A stretch of DNA of 54,304 nucleotides, from the NCBI GenBank assembly GCA_021151485.1, contig JAGKXB010000011.1:1-54304 (forward strand), given 5' to 3'. This DNA is from Oxalobacteraceae bacterium (GTDB taxonomy: Bacteria; Pseudomonadota; Gammaproteobacteria; Burkholderiales; Burkholderiaceae_D). Shown in pieces: positions 1 through 10,904 of this stretch (the first letter of the stretch is position 1; every line of letters starts with the position of its first letter). Under the pieces are notes generated by a model. The model searched no databases, was not told the origin of the DNA, and worked only from the letters and a program-made list of their open reading frames with translations. A program made the translations under genes and the position numbers.

Positions 1-10
1 GATAAATATT

Positions 11-904
11 GTGAGTAATAAGATGTTGATCAAAAAGTGTTGGTTTAAATGTATTGCTTTATTTTTGGCATTTTTTCCGTTCCAAATTGTTATTGCAGCT
101 GGTTTATTGAAGGAATCAGTTGGTGATGGTAATGCTGAAACTTTTAAATTAACTCATCGTTGTGTTCAGTGTAATCTGCGTTATCAATCGTTTGCTAATC
201 TTGATTTCCCCCGTGCAGATTTGACCGCTGCCTATTTGTTTAATACCAATTTTAATAATAGCCAATTGATTGGAGCATCTTTTGAGAGTGCTATTTTAAT
301 TAACGCTCAAATGAAGAATGCTGATTTGAGTAGTGCCAACTTATCTAAAGCATCTTTGCAGGATGCGAATTTGCAAGGAGCAACTTTGTTAGGTGCAGAG
401 ATGTCATTTGCCAATTTGAATAACACGTTGCTAGAGGCGGCTGAATTGTCAGAAGCTAATTTAACGGCAGCATCTATGGTGGGCGCAATAATGCCACGTG
501 CATTTGCAATCGGTAGCATATTTCGTAGTACTGACATGCAGCGTGCTAATTTGCGTGAGGCCAATTTTAATGGTGCAAGTATGCCAGGCGTCAATCTGAA
601 TGGAGCTAATTTAAAAAGTATCAACTTGACTGGTGCCAATTTGCGAGGTGCGAAATTAGTTTCTGCCGATTTGTCAGGTGCAGTACTTGAATTAACAAAT
701 TTACGTCAAGCAAATTTGCATAATGCAATCTTGGTCGGGGCCAAATTAAGTAGCGCAAATCTTGAAGATACTGATTTGTCCGGCGCAGATTTAACAGGGG
801 TTGATTTGGGTAGTGTTTTTAATGAGAACACTAATTTTTGCAATGCGAAAATGCCAGATGGTTCCTTAGGTTTTTGTAAATCGTTAAAGAGCTTGAATAA
901 ATAA
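11..904 (+). CDS. Secreted pentapeptide-repeat protein
   Basis: The 297-residue protein starts with GTG at 11 or, equally possible, ATG at 23 (MLIKKCWFKC). The first 25-30 residues form a signal peptide: lysines, then a hydrophobic run ending in IVIAA. After a CVQC pair near residue 53, almost the whole chain is A(D/N)LXX pentapeptide repeats (ANLSKASLQDANLQGATL and similar), which fold as a right-handed beta-helix. The C-terminus carries two more cysteines (NFCNAK, GFCKS). The CxxC head and cysteine tail recur in exported pentapeptide proteins. I see no catalytic motif, so the function is unknown; a periplasmic structural or binding role is an inference. The upstream context is outside the window. 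Confidence 0.8.
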   Translation: MSNKMLIKKCWFKCIALFLAFFPFQIVIAAGLLKESVGDGNAETFKLTHRCVQCNLRYQSFANLDFPRADLTAAYLFNTNFNNSQLIGASFESAILINAQMKNADLSSANLSKASLQDANLQGATLLGAEMSFANLNNTLLEAAELSEANLTAASMVGAIMPRAFAIGSIFRSTDMQRANLREANFNGASMPGVNLNGANLKSINLTGANLRGAKLVSADLSGAVLELTNLRQANLHNAILVGAKLSSANLEDTDLSGADLTGVDLGSVFNENTNFCNAKMPDGSLGFCKSLKSLNK

Positions 905-1028
905 GCTTAGGGATATTGCTTCCTATTTTAGTGCCCTCTATTTTTTGTTTTTACATACGCAAAACATAGTCTATTTTTTTGTTTTATTTTTTTGATTTAT
1001 TTTCACTCAATATGATGGGGCGCCACTA

Positions 1029-2873
1029 ATGTCATCCAAAACGAATGTAATAGAAATTCTTGTCAATGATGATATTTTTTCAAAAAGTGATGCGTCAAGT
1101 TTGGCACACTTAATGTCTCATGTCGTTGAGGAGCGTTTTGAGGCCGGCGATAAAATTTATCAAACCGGTGCTTTAGCTGAAAATTTTTATTTGTTGTTAG
1201 ATGGGAAGGTGACACTTATCACCCCACAGGGGCGTGAGTTTGATTTGGTGCATGGTCGTTTTGGTGAAGAAACGGCTTCTGACAGTGAGCATTATTTAAC
1301 GAGTGCTGTGGCAAAATCGGCGGTAACGGTGTTGTCTATACCTCGTGAGGCTATGATGACCTTGATTGCATCCACCCCGATGCTAAAGACTGATTTTCTT
1401 TTTTCTTTAACTAGTCATTTATCAGGTGAAAAATTAGAAAGGCATGTAAAAGTTGTGCCTATAGATGACACAACCAAACACAATCCAGTTCATATTTTTG
1501 GCTGGTTGTCGACGTTGATTGCACCTATTTTGGTATTAAAATTTGGCCATAATTTGGCTTTAGAACATAATGCGGTTATGTTTTTGGCAATATTTTCTAG
1601 TACGATTGCTATGTGGATGTTTAATCTGGTCGATGATTACATACCAGGAATATTTGCGTTAACTGCTGCTTTTATTACTGGATTAGTACCAGCACCTGTC
1701 ATTTTGTCTGGATTTGCATCTGACGGATTCCTCATGGCATTAAGTACATTAGCATTAGGTGCCGTTGTAGTCAGTTCAGGGTTGAGCTATCGTCTTATGC
1801 TTACTTTGTTGATGCGTTTACCTAACACTCAGTTTTGGCAATTTGTCGGTTTATTTATGACTGGTACCGTTTTAACGCCGATTATTCCCACAGCTAATGG
1901 TCGGATTGCTTTGGTCACTCCTTTTTTTGCGGATATGGTAGAAAGTTTGCATTTTAAAAAGCAGGGTGTGGCAGCGACGCGTTTGGCAATTGCTTGTTTT
2001 GGTGGTATCAGTTTGTTTTCAGCAATGATTTTGACTAGTAAATCTGTAAATTATGCAATTTATGGATTGTTATCGCCACAGGATCAAGATCATTTCCAAT
2101 GGATGACTTGGTTAATGGCTTCGATGGTGGCGGCAGTTATATTGATCGTCATTAATGGTTTGGGAATTATGTTTTTGTTTCGTAGCAAGGAGTTGCCGGT
2201 ATTGCCCAAAGAGAGGGTGGCTGATCAATTAGCTTTACTTGGCAAACTTAATTCACGGGAGTGGGCTGCGATTATCGGTGTGCTTTTTATGTTTCTTGGA
2301 ATTGTGACCAGTTCAATACATAAAGTATCGCCGCCATGGTTAGGATTCGCCATGATGTTTGGTTTGTTGTTATGTGGGACCTTGCACAAAAAAGAGTTGA
2401 AGGAAAGAGTAGATTGGACGTTTTTACTTTATTTATGTGGCATTACTGGAATTATTGCTGCCTTTAATTACTTGGGTTTGGATAATATCTTGGGGACAAT
2501 GTTGCCGGGTCTCGGTGATTACATGCGTCAAAATTTCAAGTTGTTTATTTTGATACTCTTTTTTGTTATTAGTGTGCTTAGGTTGGCAGTACCTTTAAAT
2601 GCCACAATAGTCATTTTAGGAACACTTTTAATGCCTTTAGCTGCTGCTAGCGGTATCAATGCATGGGTAATGGGCTTTATTATTCTTATTTTTTGTGATG
2701 GTTGGTTTTTTCCTTATCAATGTACTTATTACCTGCAATTACAAGAAGTTAATCGGGAAACACCTTTGTATAACGAGAAGTCATTTTTGCTGTTTAATGT
2801 GTTACTTAACTTTGCCAGACTAGTCGCAGTATACGCATCGTTGCCTTATTGGAAAATATTGGGATTACTATGA
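1029..2873 (+). CDS. SLC13/DASS-type anion permease with N-terminal cyclic-nucleotide-binding domain
   Basis: This 614-residue protein joins two modules. Residues about 12-125 look like a CAP/cNMP-binding beta-barrel (FEAGDKIYQTGALAENFYLL, then the GR..FGE-like stretch HGRFGEETASD). Residues about 150-610 are a polytopic membrane protein with roughly a dozen hydrophobic segments. IIPTANGRIALVTPF near residue 287 sits where DASS carriers have their SNT substrate/sodium motif, and PLNATIVILGTLLMPLAA near 523 is the second such repeat. It is likely a sodium-coupled dicarboxylate, sulfate or similar anion importer gated by the N-terminal domain; the substrate cannot be read. A GGGG ribosome-binding site lies 8 nt before the ATG. 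Its TGA overlaps the ATG of the next gene, so the two are translationally coupled. Confidence 0.75.
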   Translation: MSSKTNVIEILVNDDIFSKSDASSLAHLMSHVVEERFEAGDKIYQTGALAENFYLLLDGKVTLITPQGREFDLVHGRFGEETASDSEHYLTSAVAKSAVTVLSIPREAMMTLIASTPMLKTDFLFSLTSHLSGEKLERHVKVVPIDDTTKHNPVHIFGWLSTLIAPILVLKFGHNLALEHNAVMFLAIFSSTIAMWMFNLVDDYIPGIFALTAAFITGLVPAPVILSGFASDGFLMALSTLALGAVVVSSGLSYRLMLTLLMRLPNTQFWQFVGLFMTGTVLTPIIPTANGRIALVTPFFADMVESLHFKKQGVAATRLAIACFGGISLFSAMILTSKSVNYAIYGLLSPQDQDHFQWMTWLMASMVAAVILIVINGLGIMFLFRSKELPVLPKERVADQLALLGKLNSREWAAIIGVLFMFLGIVTSSIHKVSPPWLGFAMMFGLLLCGTLHKKELKERVDWTFLLYLCGITGIIAAFNYLGLDNILGTMLPGLGDYMRQNFKLFILILFFVISVLRLAVPLNATIVILGTLLMPLAAASGINAWVMGFIILIFCDGWFFPYQCTYYLQLQEVNRETPLYNEKSFLLFNVLLNFARLVAVYASLPYWKILGLL

Positions 2874-3931
2874 AGAAGATCAGTATAGAAGGGTTGATTA
2901 TCGCTTTATTTTTGATCCTATCGTTGGTGTGGTTTGGTTGGTTAAATATGACCAGACCTACTATTTTGATTTTACATAGTTATGCTCCTGATTATTCTTG
3001 GGTTAAAGATATCAATATCGGTTTAAATCGTGTGTTAAACAGTAAATATCAATATCAAGTACGTTGGTATTACATGGATACCAAACGCCATCCATTTCCA
3101 GATTATAAGAAGAGTGCGGGTATTGCTGCTCGTCATGTAATTGAGAAAATGAAGCCTGATGTCATTATTGCTATTGATGATGATGCGCAAGAATATGTCA
3201 CTAAGTATTTTGTTAATGATCCCAAAATAAGGATTGTTTTCTCTGGTGTTAATAATAATGCTAAAGACTATGGTTTTGATAAAGCAAATAATGTCACGGG
3301 TTTGTTGGAGCGTTTGCCCCTTCCTGCGATACGTGATGCACTTCAAGTAGCCGATAATTTTAAATCGCTGGGGCGTCCTGTAAGGCTTTCTTTTATAGGC
3401 GATTATTCTGCTCCTGCCAATGGTGATATCAAACAAGTAGAAAATTTTGATTGGGGTCCTGTTCAATTTTTAGGTGTAACAAAAGCTCATACATTTTTAG
3501 AATGGCAGGAAGCTATTAAAAAAATGGGGACAAATTCTGATGTTATTATGTTAACTCATTATCGCCAGTTAACTCGCCCTGTTGCTGGTAAAACAGTTGA
3601 TAAAACAAAGGATAAAACCTTGGTTTCAGCTAAAGAGGCCGTGACTTGGACTGAAACCAATTCTAAAGTGCCCGTTTTTTCTGCTAACGGATTTTATTCT
3701 GAAGAGGGGGGAATGTTGGCGATTGGGACGTCTCCTTATGAGCAGGGAGAAATTCCGGCAAAGATGGCATTGAAGATAATTTTAGATGGAGTACCCCCTA
3801 ATAAAATACCGATTGTGTCTTCCACGCAGTTTATTGTCACTATGAGTGAAGCAAAAATGAAAGCGCGTGGATTTGAATTGCCTAAGGTTTATGAAGCAGC
3901 GGCACGTACTGGGAATAAATTTTTTCCTTAA
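2870..3931 (+). CDS. ABC-type substrate-binding protein, membrane-anchored
   Basis: I prefer the ATG at 2870, which overlaps the upstream stop (ATGA), over a TTG at 2849; this gives 353 residues. The N-terminus (MKKISIEGLIIALFLILS) is an uncleaved-looking signal anchor. The body resembles the ABC_sub_bind (PF04392) periplasmic binding fold: ILHSYAPDYSWVKDINIGL, then DVIIAIDDDAQEYV and RIVFSGVNN. Such proteins feed an ABC importer or act as sensor ectodomains; no permease or ATPase gene is adjacent. Coupling to the SLC13-like permease suggests a joint sensing or uptake task, which is inference. Ligand unknown. Confidence 0.7.
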   Translation: MKKISIEGLIIALFLILSLVWFGWLNMTRPTILILHSYAPDYSWVKDINIGLNRVLNSKYQYQVRWYYMDTKRHPFPDYKKSAGIAARHVIEKMKPDVIIAIDDDAQEYVTKYFVNDPKIRIVFSGVNNNAKDYGFDKANNVTGLLERLPLPAIRDALQVADNFKSLGRPVRLSFIGDYSAPANGDIKQVENFDWGPVQFLGVTKAHTFLEWQEAIKKMGTNSDVIMLTHYRQLTRPVAGKTVDKTKDKTLVSAKEAVTWTETNSKVPVFSANGFYSEEGGMLAIGTSPYEQGEIPAKMALKIILDGVPPNKIPIVSSTQFIVTMSEAKMKARGFELPKVYEAAARTGNKFFP

Positions 3932-3976
3932 ACCGATTATTTGCGATATGTAACTTTGAAAATTGTAAGGGTTTTT

Positions 3977-6295
3977 ATGTCATCTAAGTGTTTGACTTTG
4001 TTAATAACATCTTTGTTTGCAAGTGGTTGTTTTGTTTTGGATGCGAATGCTGGTTTGGATGATGATGCTCCTTTTTTGAGTGATGGTAAGACACGGAATG
4101 CAGTTGATCCAATTTACTTTGGTAATAAACTAGCTGACTTTGTGATGCATGCTGAGACAGAGACTGGTTTACGCATTTCTCCACCACAAAACACCAGCTT
4201 GTTTGCTGGCCAACGTTTTGATCTTCGTATTGAAACTCAAATTCCGGCGCAATCTTCCCCCGAACTTAAACGTTTGTTGGTCAATGGCAAAGATTTTACA
4301 TCCGCATTTTTGCAGCGTGTTGCAAAGCAGGGGCAAGGGCCGGAATCAGGGACGCCTCAGAGTAACTTGTTATATGGCGCTACTGCTCGTAATTTGAATT
4401 TTGATAAACCAGGTCAGTACAAAGTTGAAGTTACGCTATTGGTTGACGGAATAGAACGTACAATTGCTAATTACTACAATGTTGCCGCTGCCCCCAATCC
4501 TAAAGCCAATGGGGCTGCAAATAAGCTTGTATTTTTCTTGGCTGATGGCACAGGATTGCCAATGCGCACTGCTGCGAGAATTGTCGGGAAAGGTGCCTTT
4601 GAGGGAAGGGTAAAAGATCCGCTTGCCATAGAAAAAATGTCTTTTCATGGTGTTAGTCGCACAACCGCTTTTGACAGCATTATTACAGACTCATCTCCAG
4701 GAATGGCAAGTCCTATTAGTGGTATGAAGCAATCAAACAATGCTGTTCAGGTTGCAGTTGATAATACACCGGAAAATTTAGTGGACAATCCACGTATTGA
4801 GACCATATTTGAGTACATGAAGCGTGTACATGGTTGGAAAATTGGTGTTGTTACGGATGCGTTTTTAGTTGATGCTACGCCAGCCGTTGTTCAGGCACAT
4901 AACCGCTCACGTCGTGACTACGTAAATATTGCGCAGCAAATGATCGGTTATTACGATGATGGTACAGCACTCAAAAAGACTGGTTATACTTCTTTGGCTG
5001 AATTGTCCAAACCACTTGATGTATTAATGGGTGGTGGGGCTGCATATTGGATGAGTGAAAAAAACCCTGATCTGAAAAATTTTTATCAATACGAAAAAGG
5101 TGGGCGTAAAGATGTTGACTTAATGGCTGATGTTGCACCAGCTAAAGGTTACAGTGTTGTTCGCAATGTTGATGAATTGCAGAATGCGCCTAATGACAAA
5201 AAGATACTTGGTATTTTTACGGGGGAGTTTCGTACAACTTCTAGTGGTTTAGGTCCAGACAACATACCTGGTGTAATTGATCGTTTGGTTGCTCGTGGAG
5301 CAGCAAAGATTCGCGGGAAAGGTGTTAATGATGCCGAAATTGGTATGAATGTTGTTCCTCCAAAAGGTACTGGCTGTGGAGCATTGGTTTCTGATTGTTT
5401 CCGTAAAGTGCCGATGAAGGCTGAGATGGTTGAGAAAGCAATAACTGTCCTTGATACCTTAGCGAAAAAGAGTAATCCTAAGGATCCAGGTTGGATGTTG
5501 TTGGTTGAGCAATCTCAATCGGATAAATTTGGTCACATGATGGAATATGATCGTGCCATTTTTGAAGTGATTGAGCTCGATAATACCGTTGCTGCTACGA
5601 CGAAACGTTTTGCGAATGATAAGAAAGCATTGGTAGTCATGACATCTGATCATGCACAACCAGAAACGATTATCGGGGTGGCATTAACTGATGAGTTGGT
5701 AAAAGCGAGTGCAAGTGGTACTTGTTTCACTACTACTGACGGTAATTATCCTATTATTCTGGGGTCGGCGGCTGATAAAGATAGGCCTTGTGCTTTACAA
5801 GATGCAATAGGTACTTTTAACGATGCGACTTTTCCAACTTATGCAGACAAAAATGGCGATGGTTTCCCTGATGATCCAGATCCTGCCATTAAATTGATTT
5901 TGGGTGGTGGTGCGCATCCGACTTACAGCACTACTTTTTTGACTAATTATCAGCCATTAAAACCTAATCCTTCTGTTACAAATGAAAATGGCAAAAAAGT
6001 CGTACGCACCGCCATACCTAGTGCTAAGCGTCAACCGGAAGGTCTATTAATGACTGGTAATATGCCTACTCGTAGCGTTAAGACAGGGATCAATAAAACC
6101 AGTGGTGCGGTAGAAATTGCACCGCATGCTGGGGATGATGTATTGATTTCGGCTGAGGGTGCTGGTGCCAATAATTTTGCTGGTTACTATGAAAATACAG
6201 ATATCAATGTGCGTTTGTCAAAAGCATTGGGCGGTGATAAATCTCATGTTGTTTCTTCTAAATCACATCAACCTGGCGCTTTGGCGGGATGGTAA
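3977..6295 (+). CDS. Alkaline phosphatase family protein (large, secreted)
   Basis: The start is taken at ATG 3977, with AAGG about 7 nt upstream, rather than an upstream TTG at 3941; this gives 772 residues. The signal peptide MSSKCLTLLITSLFASGCFVL.. ends near ANA, with a possible lipobox-like SGC. The PF00245 core is complete: LADGTG near residue 189 (metal Asp), TDSSPGMASP near 238 (nucleophile Ser after Asp), VEQSQSDKFGHMME near 510-520 (Glu/Asp/His zinc ligands), TSDHAQ near 556 (Asp-His) and HAGDD near 716 (His). It should hydrolyse phosphomonoesters in the periplasm. It is much longer than the roughly 450-residue E. coli enzyme because of an N-terminal domain of about 170 residues and inserts, one of which (NGDGFPDDPDP) is calcium-loop-like. 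Confidence 0.88.
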   Translation: MSSKCLTLLITSLFASGCFVLDANAGLDDDAPFLSDGKTRNAVDPIYFGNKLADFVMHAETETGLRISPPQNTSLFAGQRFDLRIETQIPAQSSPELKRLLVNGKDFTSAFLQRVAKQGQGPESGTPQSNLLYGATARNLNFDKPGQYKVEVTLLVDGIERTIANYYNVAAAPNPKANGAANKLVFFLADGTGLPMRTAARIVGKGAFEGRVKDPLAIEKMSFHGVSRTTAFDSIITDSSPGMASPISGMKQSNNAVQVAVDNTPENLVDNPRIETIFEYMKRVHGWKIGVVTDAFLVDATPAVVQAHNRSRRDYVNIAQQMIGYYDDGTALKKTGYTSLAELSKPLDVLMGGGAAYWMSEKNPDLKNFYQYEKGGRKDVDLMADVAPAKGYSVVRNVDELQNAPNDKKILGIFTGEFRTTSSGLGPDNIPGVIDRLVARGAAKIRGKGVNDAEIGMNVVPPKGTGCGALVSDCFRKVPMKAEMVEKAITVLDTLAKKSNPKDPGWMLLVEQSQSDKFGHMMEYDRAIFEVIELDNTVAATTKRFANDKKALVVMTSDHAQPETIIGVALTDELVKASASGTCFTTTDGNYPIILGSAADKDRPCALQDAIGTFNDATFPTYADKNGDGFPDDPDPAIKLILGGGAHPTYSTTFLTNYQPLKPNPSVTNENGKKVVRTAIPSAKRQPEGLLMTGNMPTRSVKTGINKTSGAVEIAPHAGDDVLISAEGAGANNFAGYYENTDINVRLSKALGGDKSHVVSSKSHQPGALAGW

Positions 6296-6654
6296 TCAAT
6301 ATGGCCTTCTGCAAATTCAAAGTGATATTAAGAATTTATTTGGCGATCCTTATGTTAGTGAGCCTACCAGTTGGTGCTGCTGAATTAGTCGGTAGGGTCG
6401 TTGATGCAACGAATGCTCAAGTCTTTTCTGGTGCTTCAATTCGTGTGCGTGGGCATGCGATAGAACAAAGTACTGATGCTAATGGTTTTTTTCGTGTTCC
6501 CGAGATGAAACCTGGTTCTTACTTGTTAGAGGTTACTTTGCCTGATGATCGTGATTTCGTTGCACGTTTGATATTGTTGCCAAATCATAAAAGACAATAT
6601 ATCGAGCTCGACTATAGTCGTATTAACCCGCCAGATGATGATGAGGAATATTAA
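6289..6654 (+). CDS. Small secreted protein with carboxypeptidase-regulatory-like (Ig-like) domain
   Basis: The 121-residue protein begins at ATG 6289, overlapping the phosphatase stop by 7 nt, or at ATG 6301. The N-terminus (FKVILRIYLAILMLVSLPVGAAE) is a signal peptide cleaved after GAA. The mature part is one CarboxypepD_reg-like beta-sandwich: LVGRVVDATNAQVFSGASIR, then STDANGFFRVPEMKPGSYLL. The C-terminus is acidic (PPDDDEEY). The overlap indicates co-transcription with the phosphatase, and the terminator at about 6700 closes the unit. Such single domains occur as accessory or binding domains of secreted enzymes and TonB receptors; the role here is unknown. Confidence 0.7.
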   Translation: MVINMAFCKFKVILRIYLAILMLVSLPVGAAELVGRVVDATNAQVFSGASIRVRGHAIEQSTDANGFFRVPEMKPGSYLLEVTLPDDRDFVARLILLPNHKRQYIELDYSRINPPDDDEEY

Positions 6655-6699
6655 CCTGCGTTGAATTATTACCTAGACTAGAAGTAATTCCGATGAATA

Positions 6700-6729
6700 A
6701 AAAAAGCAACTTGATAGTTGCTTTTTTTA
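6700..6729 (+). terminator. Rho-independent terminator
   Basis: GCAACT at 6706-6711 pairs with AGTTGC at 6716-6721 around the loop TGAT. A-tract and T-tract flanks extend the stem, and the T-run follows. It closes the transporter/phosphatase unit. Confidence 0.85.
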
Positions 6730-6850
6730 TTTCCATTTTTCGCTAAATTGGGTTTTATAAAACAGCCTAAGTTTTCTTTTTAAATTCATTTCTTTTCCCT
6801 GATATGATTAATCAGATTGTTCTGTCATGGAAAGAATGAGGGGGAATTTC

Positions 6851-8812
6851 ATGCAAACTGTTTCCATAAAAAAAGATAATTTGACTCAAATTGAGACTTT
6901 AGGTGATTTATTTGTTTGGCGTGTTCACCACACTCCCTATGTCGAAGCTTATCGAGAATTTGATCAAGATTTGAATGAGTGGGTGAGCTATACATGGTTG
7001 CAAATGGCTGATCGGGTTGGACGCTGGAGGCGTGCGCTTGAGATGTTGAATTTGCCGCAGGGGGCGCGTGTCGGAATTTTGTTACCTAATAGTACAAATG
7101 CAGTTTGTATTGATCAGTCCAGCCTTGCTTTGGGGATGGTACCTGTTCCTATGCATGCGATTGATAATCCGGAAAGTATTGCTTACATTTTGCAGGATTG
7201 TGATGCATCAGTGTTGGTGTTATCTACCCGTGCTCAGTGGGATGCAATTGCCAATGTCGGTCATTCTATGCCTGAATTAAAGTTGGTCGTTATAGCGATG
7301 GAAAAAGAAGGGGAATTTGTACAAAATCCCCTAATATCCCCAATCTCACTAGAATCGTCTCCAGTTTCTATTGTTACCTTGGATAATTGGTTACATCAGG
7401 AAGGCGCATCGAATGAATTGCAACAAAGAAAAGGATTGGAATCACCAGCGTTATCTGAGCTATCTGGCGATGCTTTAGCGGCTATTGTCTATACTTCTGG
7501 AACAACGGGAAAGCCCAAAGGGGTGATGTTGACCCATGTCAATGTTTTGTCTAATGTCAAAGCAATTTTGGCTTTGGTGTCGGTTGATGAAAATGATGTG
7601 TTTCTTTCTTTTTTGCCACTTTCTCATACTTTTGAGCGCACGATTGGCTACTATCTCGCGATTGCGGCGGGTAGTTGCGTCGCTTACGTTAGGTCCGTGG
7701 CGCAAATTGCCGAAGATTTGAAGTTGGTTAAACCAACCATCTTGGTATCGGTACCAAGAATTTATGAGCGTTTTTATGCGAAGCTTCAAGAAATGTTGGG
7801 GCGGTCTGGTTGTCTGACGCGGTTGATTTTTGCGGCGACGCAGAAGGTAGGTTGGCATCAGTTTTGTGATAAACAAAAATACTCTGCGTTATCGCCATCA
7901 TCACAATTATTACCATCTGTTAATGATCAAGAATCATCTAATCATCAAAAAACGTCTTGTATTGTCGATGTTTTATTAAAGCCTTTTTTCCAGTTATTAC
8001 ATCCGTTGATTGCACGTAAAGTATTAGCACATTTTGGTGGCAATCTGCGCTTTGCTGTGTGTGGTGGTGCTCCTATTCCTGCATCCGTGGCGCAGTGTTT
8101 TCTCAGTTTTGGGCTGCCTTTAATACAAGGTTATGGCATGACAGAAACTTCGCCTGTGGTGTGTGCGAATAATATCGATGACAATTGGCCAGATACGGTC
8201 GGTCGGACGATACAAGGCGTGCAAGTCAGAATAGGCGAAAATCGTGAATTGCAGGTGTACGGCAACGGCATCATGAAAGGGTATTGGAAGCGACCACAAG
8301 ACACGGCTGCAGTCATGATGGAGGATGGGTGGCTAAAGACTGGCGATCAAGCTGTGATCCAGGATGGGCGTGTTCGTATTATTGGTCGGATTAAAGAAAT
8401 TATGGTTACTTCGACTGGGGAAAAAATTGCTCCTGTTGATGTGGAGCAGGCTATCATGGCTGATACCCTATTTGAACAAGCTTTTGTAGTGGGTGAAAAT
8501 CGCCCATTTATTGCGGCTTTTGTTGTGTTGAACCAGAATTTATGGGAAAAATTGGCGCAAAATCTAAAAATTGATGCAGGTGATCATGCCAATCTGCATA
8601 AAGAGTTGGTCCGTGATGTGATACTGAAAAGAGTTCAACAAGTGACTAAGAATCTACCGAGTTATGCTATGCCACGTGCTGTGTGGGTGACATTGGATGC
8701 TTGGTCAATTCAAAACGGCTTAATTACCCCTACCTTAAAACTCAAGCGCCATGCTTTGCATGCGTTTTTTCAGCATGCAATTGACGAAATGTATTTATCG
8801 CGCTCTCATTAA
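6851..8812 (+). CDS. Long-chain acyl-CoA synthetase (AMP-forming), FadD15-like
   Basis: I prefer the ATG at 6851 because GAGGGGG lies 6 nt upstream; an in-frame ATG at 6827 would add 8 residues. About 653 residues. It is an adenylate-forming enzyme: the P-loop-like TSGTTGKPKG lies near residue 215, YGMTETSP near 430, and KTGD, GRIKEIMVTSTGEKIAP follow near 500-520. It activates a fatty acid to acyl-AMP and then acyl-CoA on the inner membrane face. The ETSP/TGEKIAP pattern fits the bacterial FadD15/ACSBG-like group rather than E. coli FadD. A low-complexity insert (about residues 340-365, Ser/Gln/His-rich) precedes the C-terminal half. It is convergent with panC, whose 3' end is only 9 nt away. 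Confidence 0.88.
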   Translation: MQTVSIKKDNLTQIETLGDLFVWRVHHTPYVEAYREFDQDLNEWVSYTWLQMADRVGRWRRALEMLNLPQGARVGILLPNSTNAVCIDQSSLALGMVPVPMHAIDNPESIAYILQDCDASVLVLSTRAQWDAIANVGHSMPELKLVVIAMEKEGEFVQNPLISPISLESSPVSIVTLDNWLHQEGASNELQQRKGLESPALSELSGDALAAIVYTSGTTGKPKGVMLTHVNVLSNVKAILALVSVDENDVFLSFLPLSHTFERTIGYYLAIAAGSCVAYVRSVAQIAEDLKLVKPTILVSVPRIYERFYAKLQEMLGRSGCLTRLIFAATQKVGWHQFCDKQKYSALSPSSQLLPSVNDQESSNHQKTSCIVDVLLKPFFQLLHPLIARKVLAHFGGNLRFAVCGGAPIPASVAQCFLSFGLPLIQGYGMTETSPVVCANNIDDNWPDTVGRTIQGVQVRIGENRELQVYGNGIMKGYWKRPQDTAAVMMEDGWLKTGDQAVIQDGRVRIIGRIKEIMVTSTGEKIAPVDVEQAIMADTLFEQAFVVGENRPFIAAFVVLNQNLWEKLAQNLKIDAGDHANLHKELVRDVILKRVQQVTKNLPSYAMPRAVWVTLDAWSIQNGLITPTLKLKRHALHAFFQHAIDEMYLSRSH

Positions 8813-8821
8813 AAATTTAAA

Positions 8822-10467
<1,646 letters not shown>

Positions 10468-10483
10468 TGATTATTTGTGCTAT

Positions 10484-10702
10484 TTATTTTTGTTTATTTC
10501 TGCTTTGATAAACGTAACCAGCCTGTGGCACACGAGAATTGCGATCGCGTTTTTGTTGGTCCAGGTTGATGGGCTCTTTATCCCACAACAGCGCACGGCC
10601 TTGGCGTTGTTTTTCCTCGAGTGATGGATTGTTTTCTTTCAATTGCCGAATGAACTGGCTGATTTCTGATTCATATTGCGGAATTTGTTTGGAGAGTTTC
10701 AT
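10484..10702 (-). CDS. DUF3460 family small protein
   Basis: The start is set at ATG 10702 (MKLSKQIPQYESEI), giving 72 residues; a longer ORF to 10756 is out of line with the family. YESEISQFIRQLK, EEKQRQGRALLWDK and RVPQAGYVYQ are the conserved blocks of DUF3460, a small soluble protein I know from betaproteobacteria next to scpA. Function unknown. The gap to scpA is 16 nt, suggesting one transcript. Confidence 0.85.
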   Translation of the reverse strand: MKLSKQIPQYESEISQFIRQLKENNPSLEEKQRQGRALLWDKEPINLDQQKRDRNSRVPQAGYVYQSRNKQK

Positions 10703-10761
10703 GATTTGGTTTTGATGAAATAAAAGTAAATGAACCCAGATTGCTATTAACTTCAATTCTT

Positions 10762-10853
10762 CCGTCGTTCCCGCGGGTTTAGGCGGGAATCCAGTGTCTT
10801 TGTTTGCTGCTAAAAGACACTGGGTCCCCGACTAGAGCATTCGGGGACGACGG
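10762..10853. repeat. 92-bp symmetric interspersed repeat (REP/MITE-like)
   Basis: The ends are perfectly inverted: CCGTCGT at 10762-10768 against ACGACGG at 10847-10853. Inside, each half forms its own hairpin (TTCCCGC..GCGGGAA and GTCCCCGA..TCGGGGAC), and the middle closes through CCAGTGTCTT against AAGACACTGG (10791-10800 with 10813-10822). The result is a cruciform or double-hairpin element between DUF3460 and metG. No ORF. A diverged partial copy is at 26676-26708. Confidence 0.85.
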
Positions 10854-10904
10854 TGTTAATGGAAAATTTAGGATGAAATCAAAGTAAATGAATAAAATCA
10901 AAAA

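Noticed and set aside
307..639. 110-aa antisense frame in the pentapeptide gene
   Set aside because: Pentapeptide repeats create open antisense frames; Ala/Lys/Leu-rich shadow without a start context.
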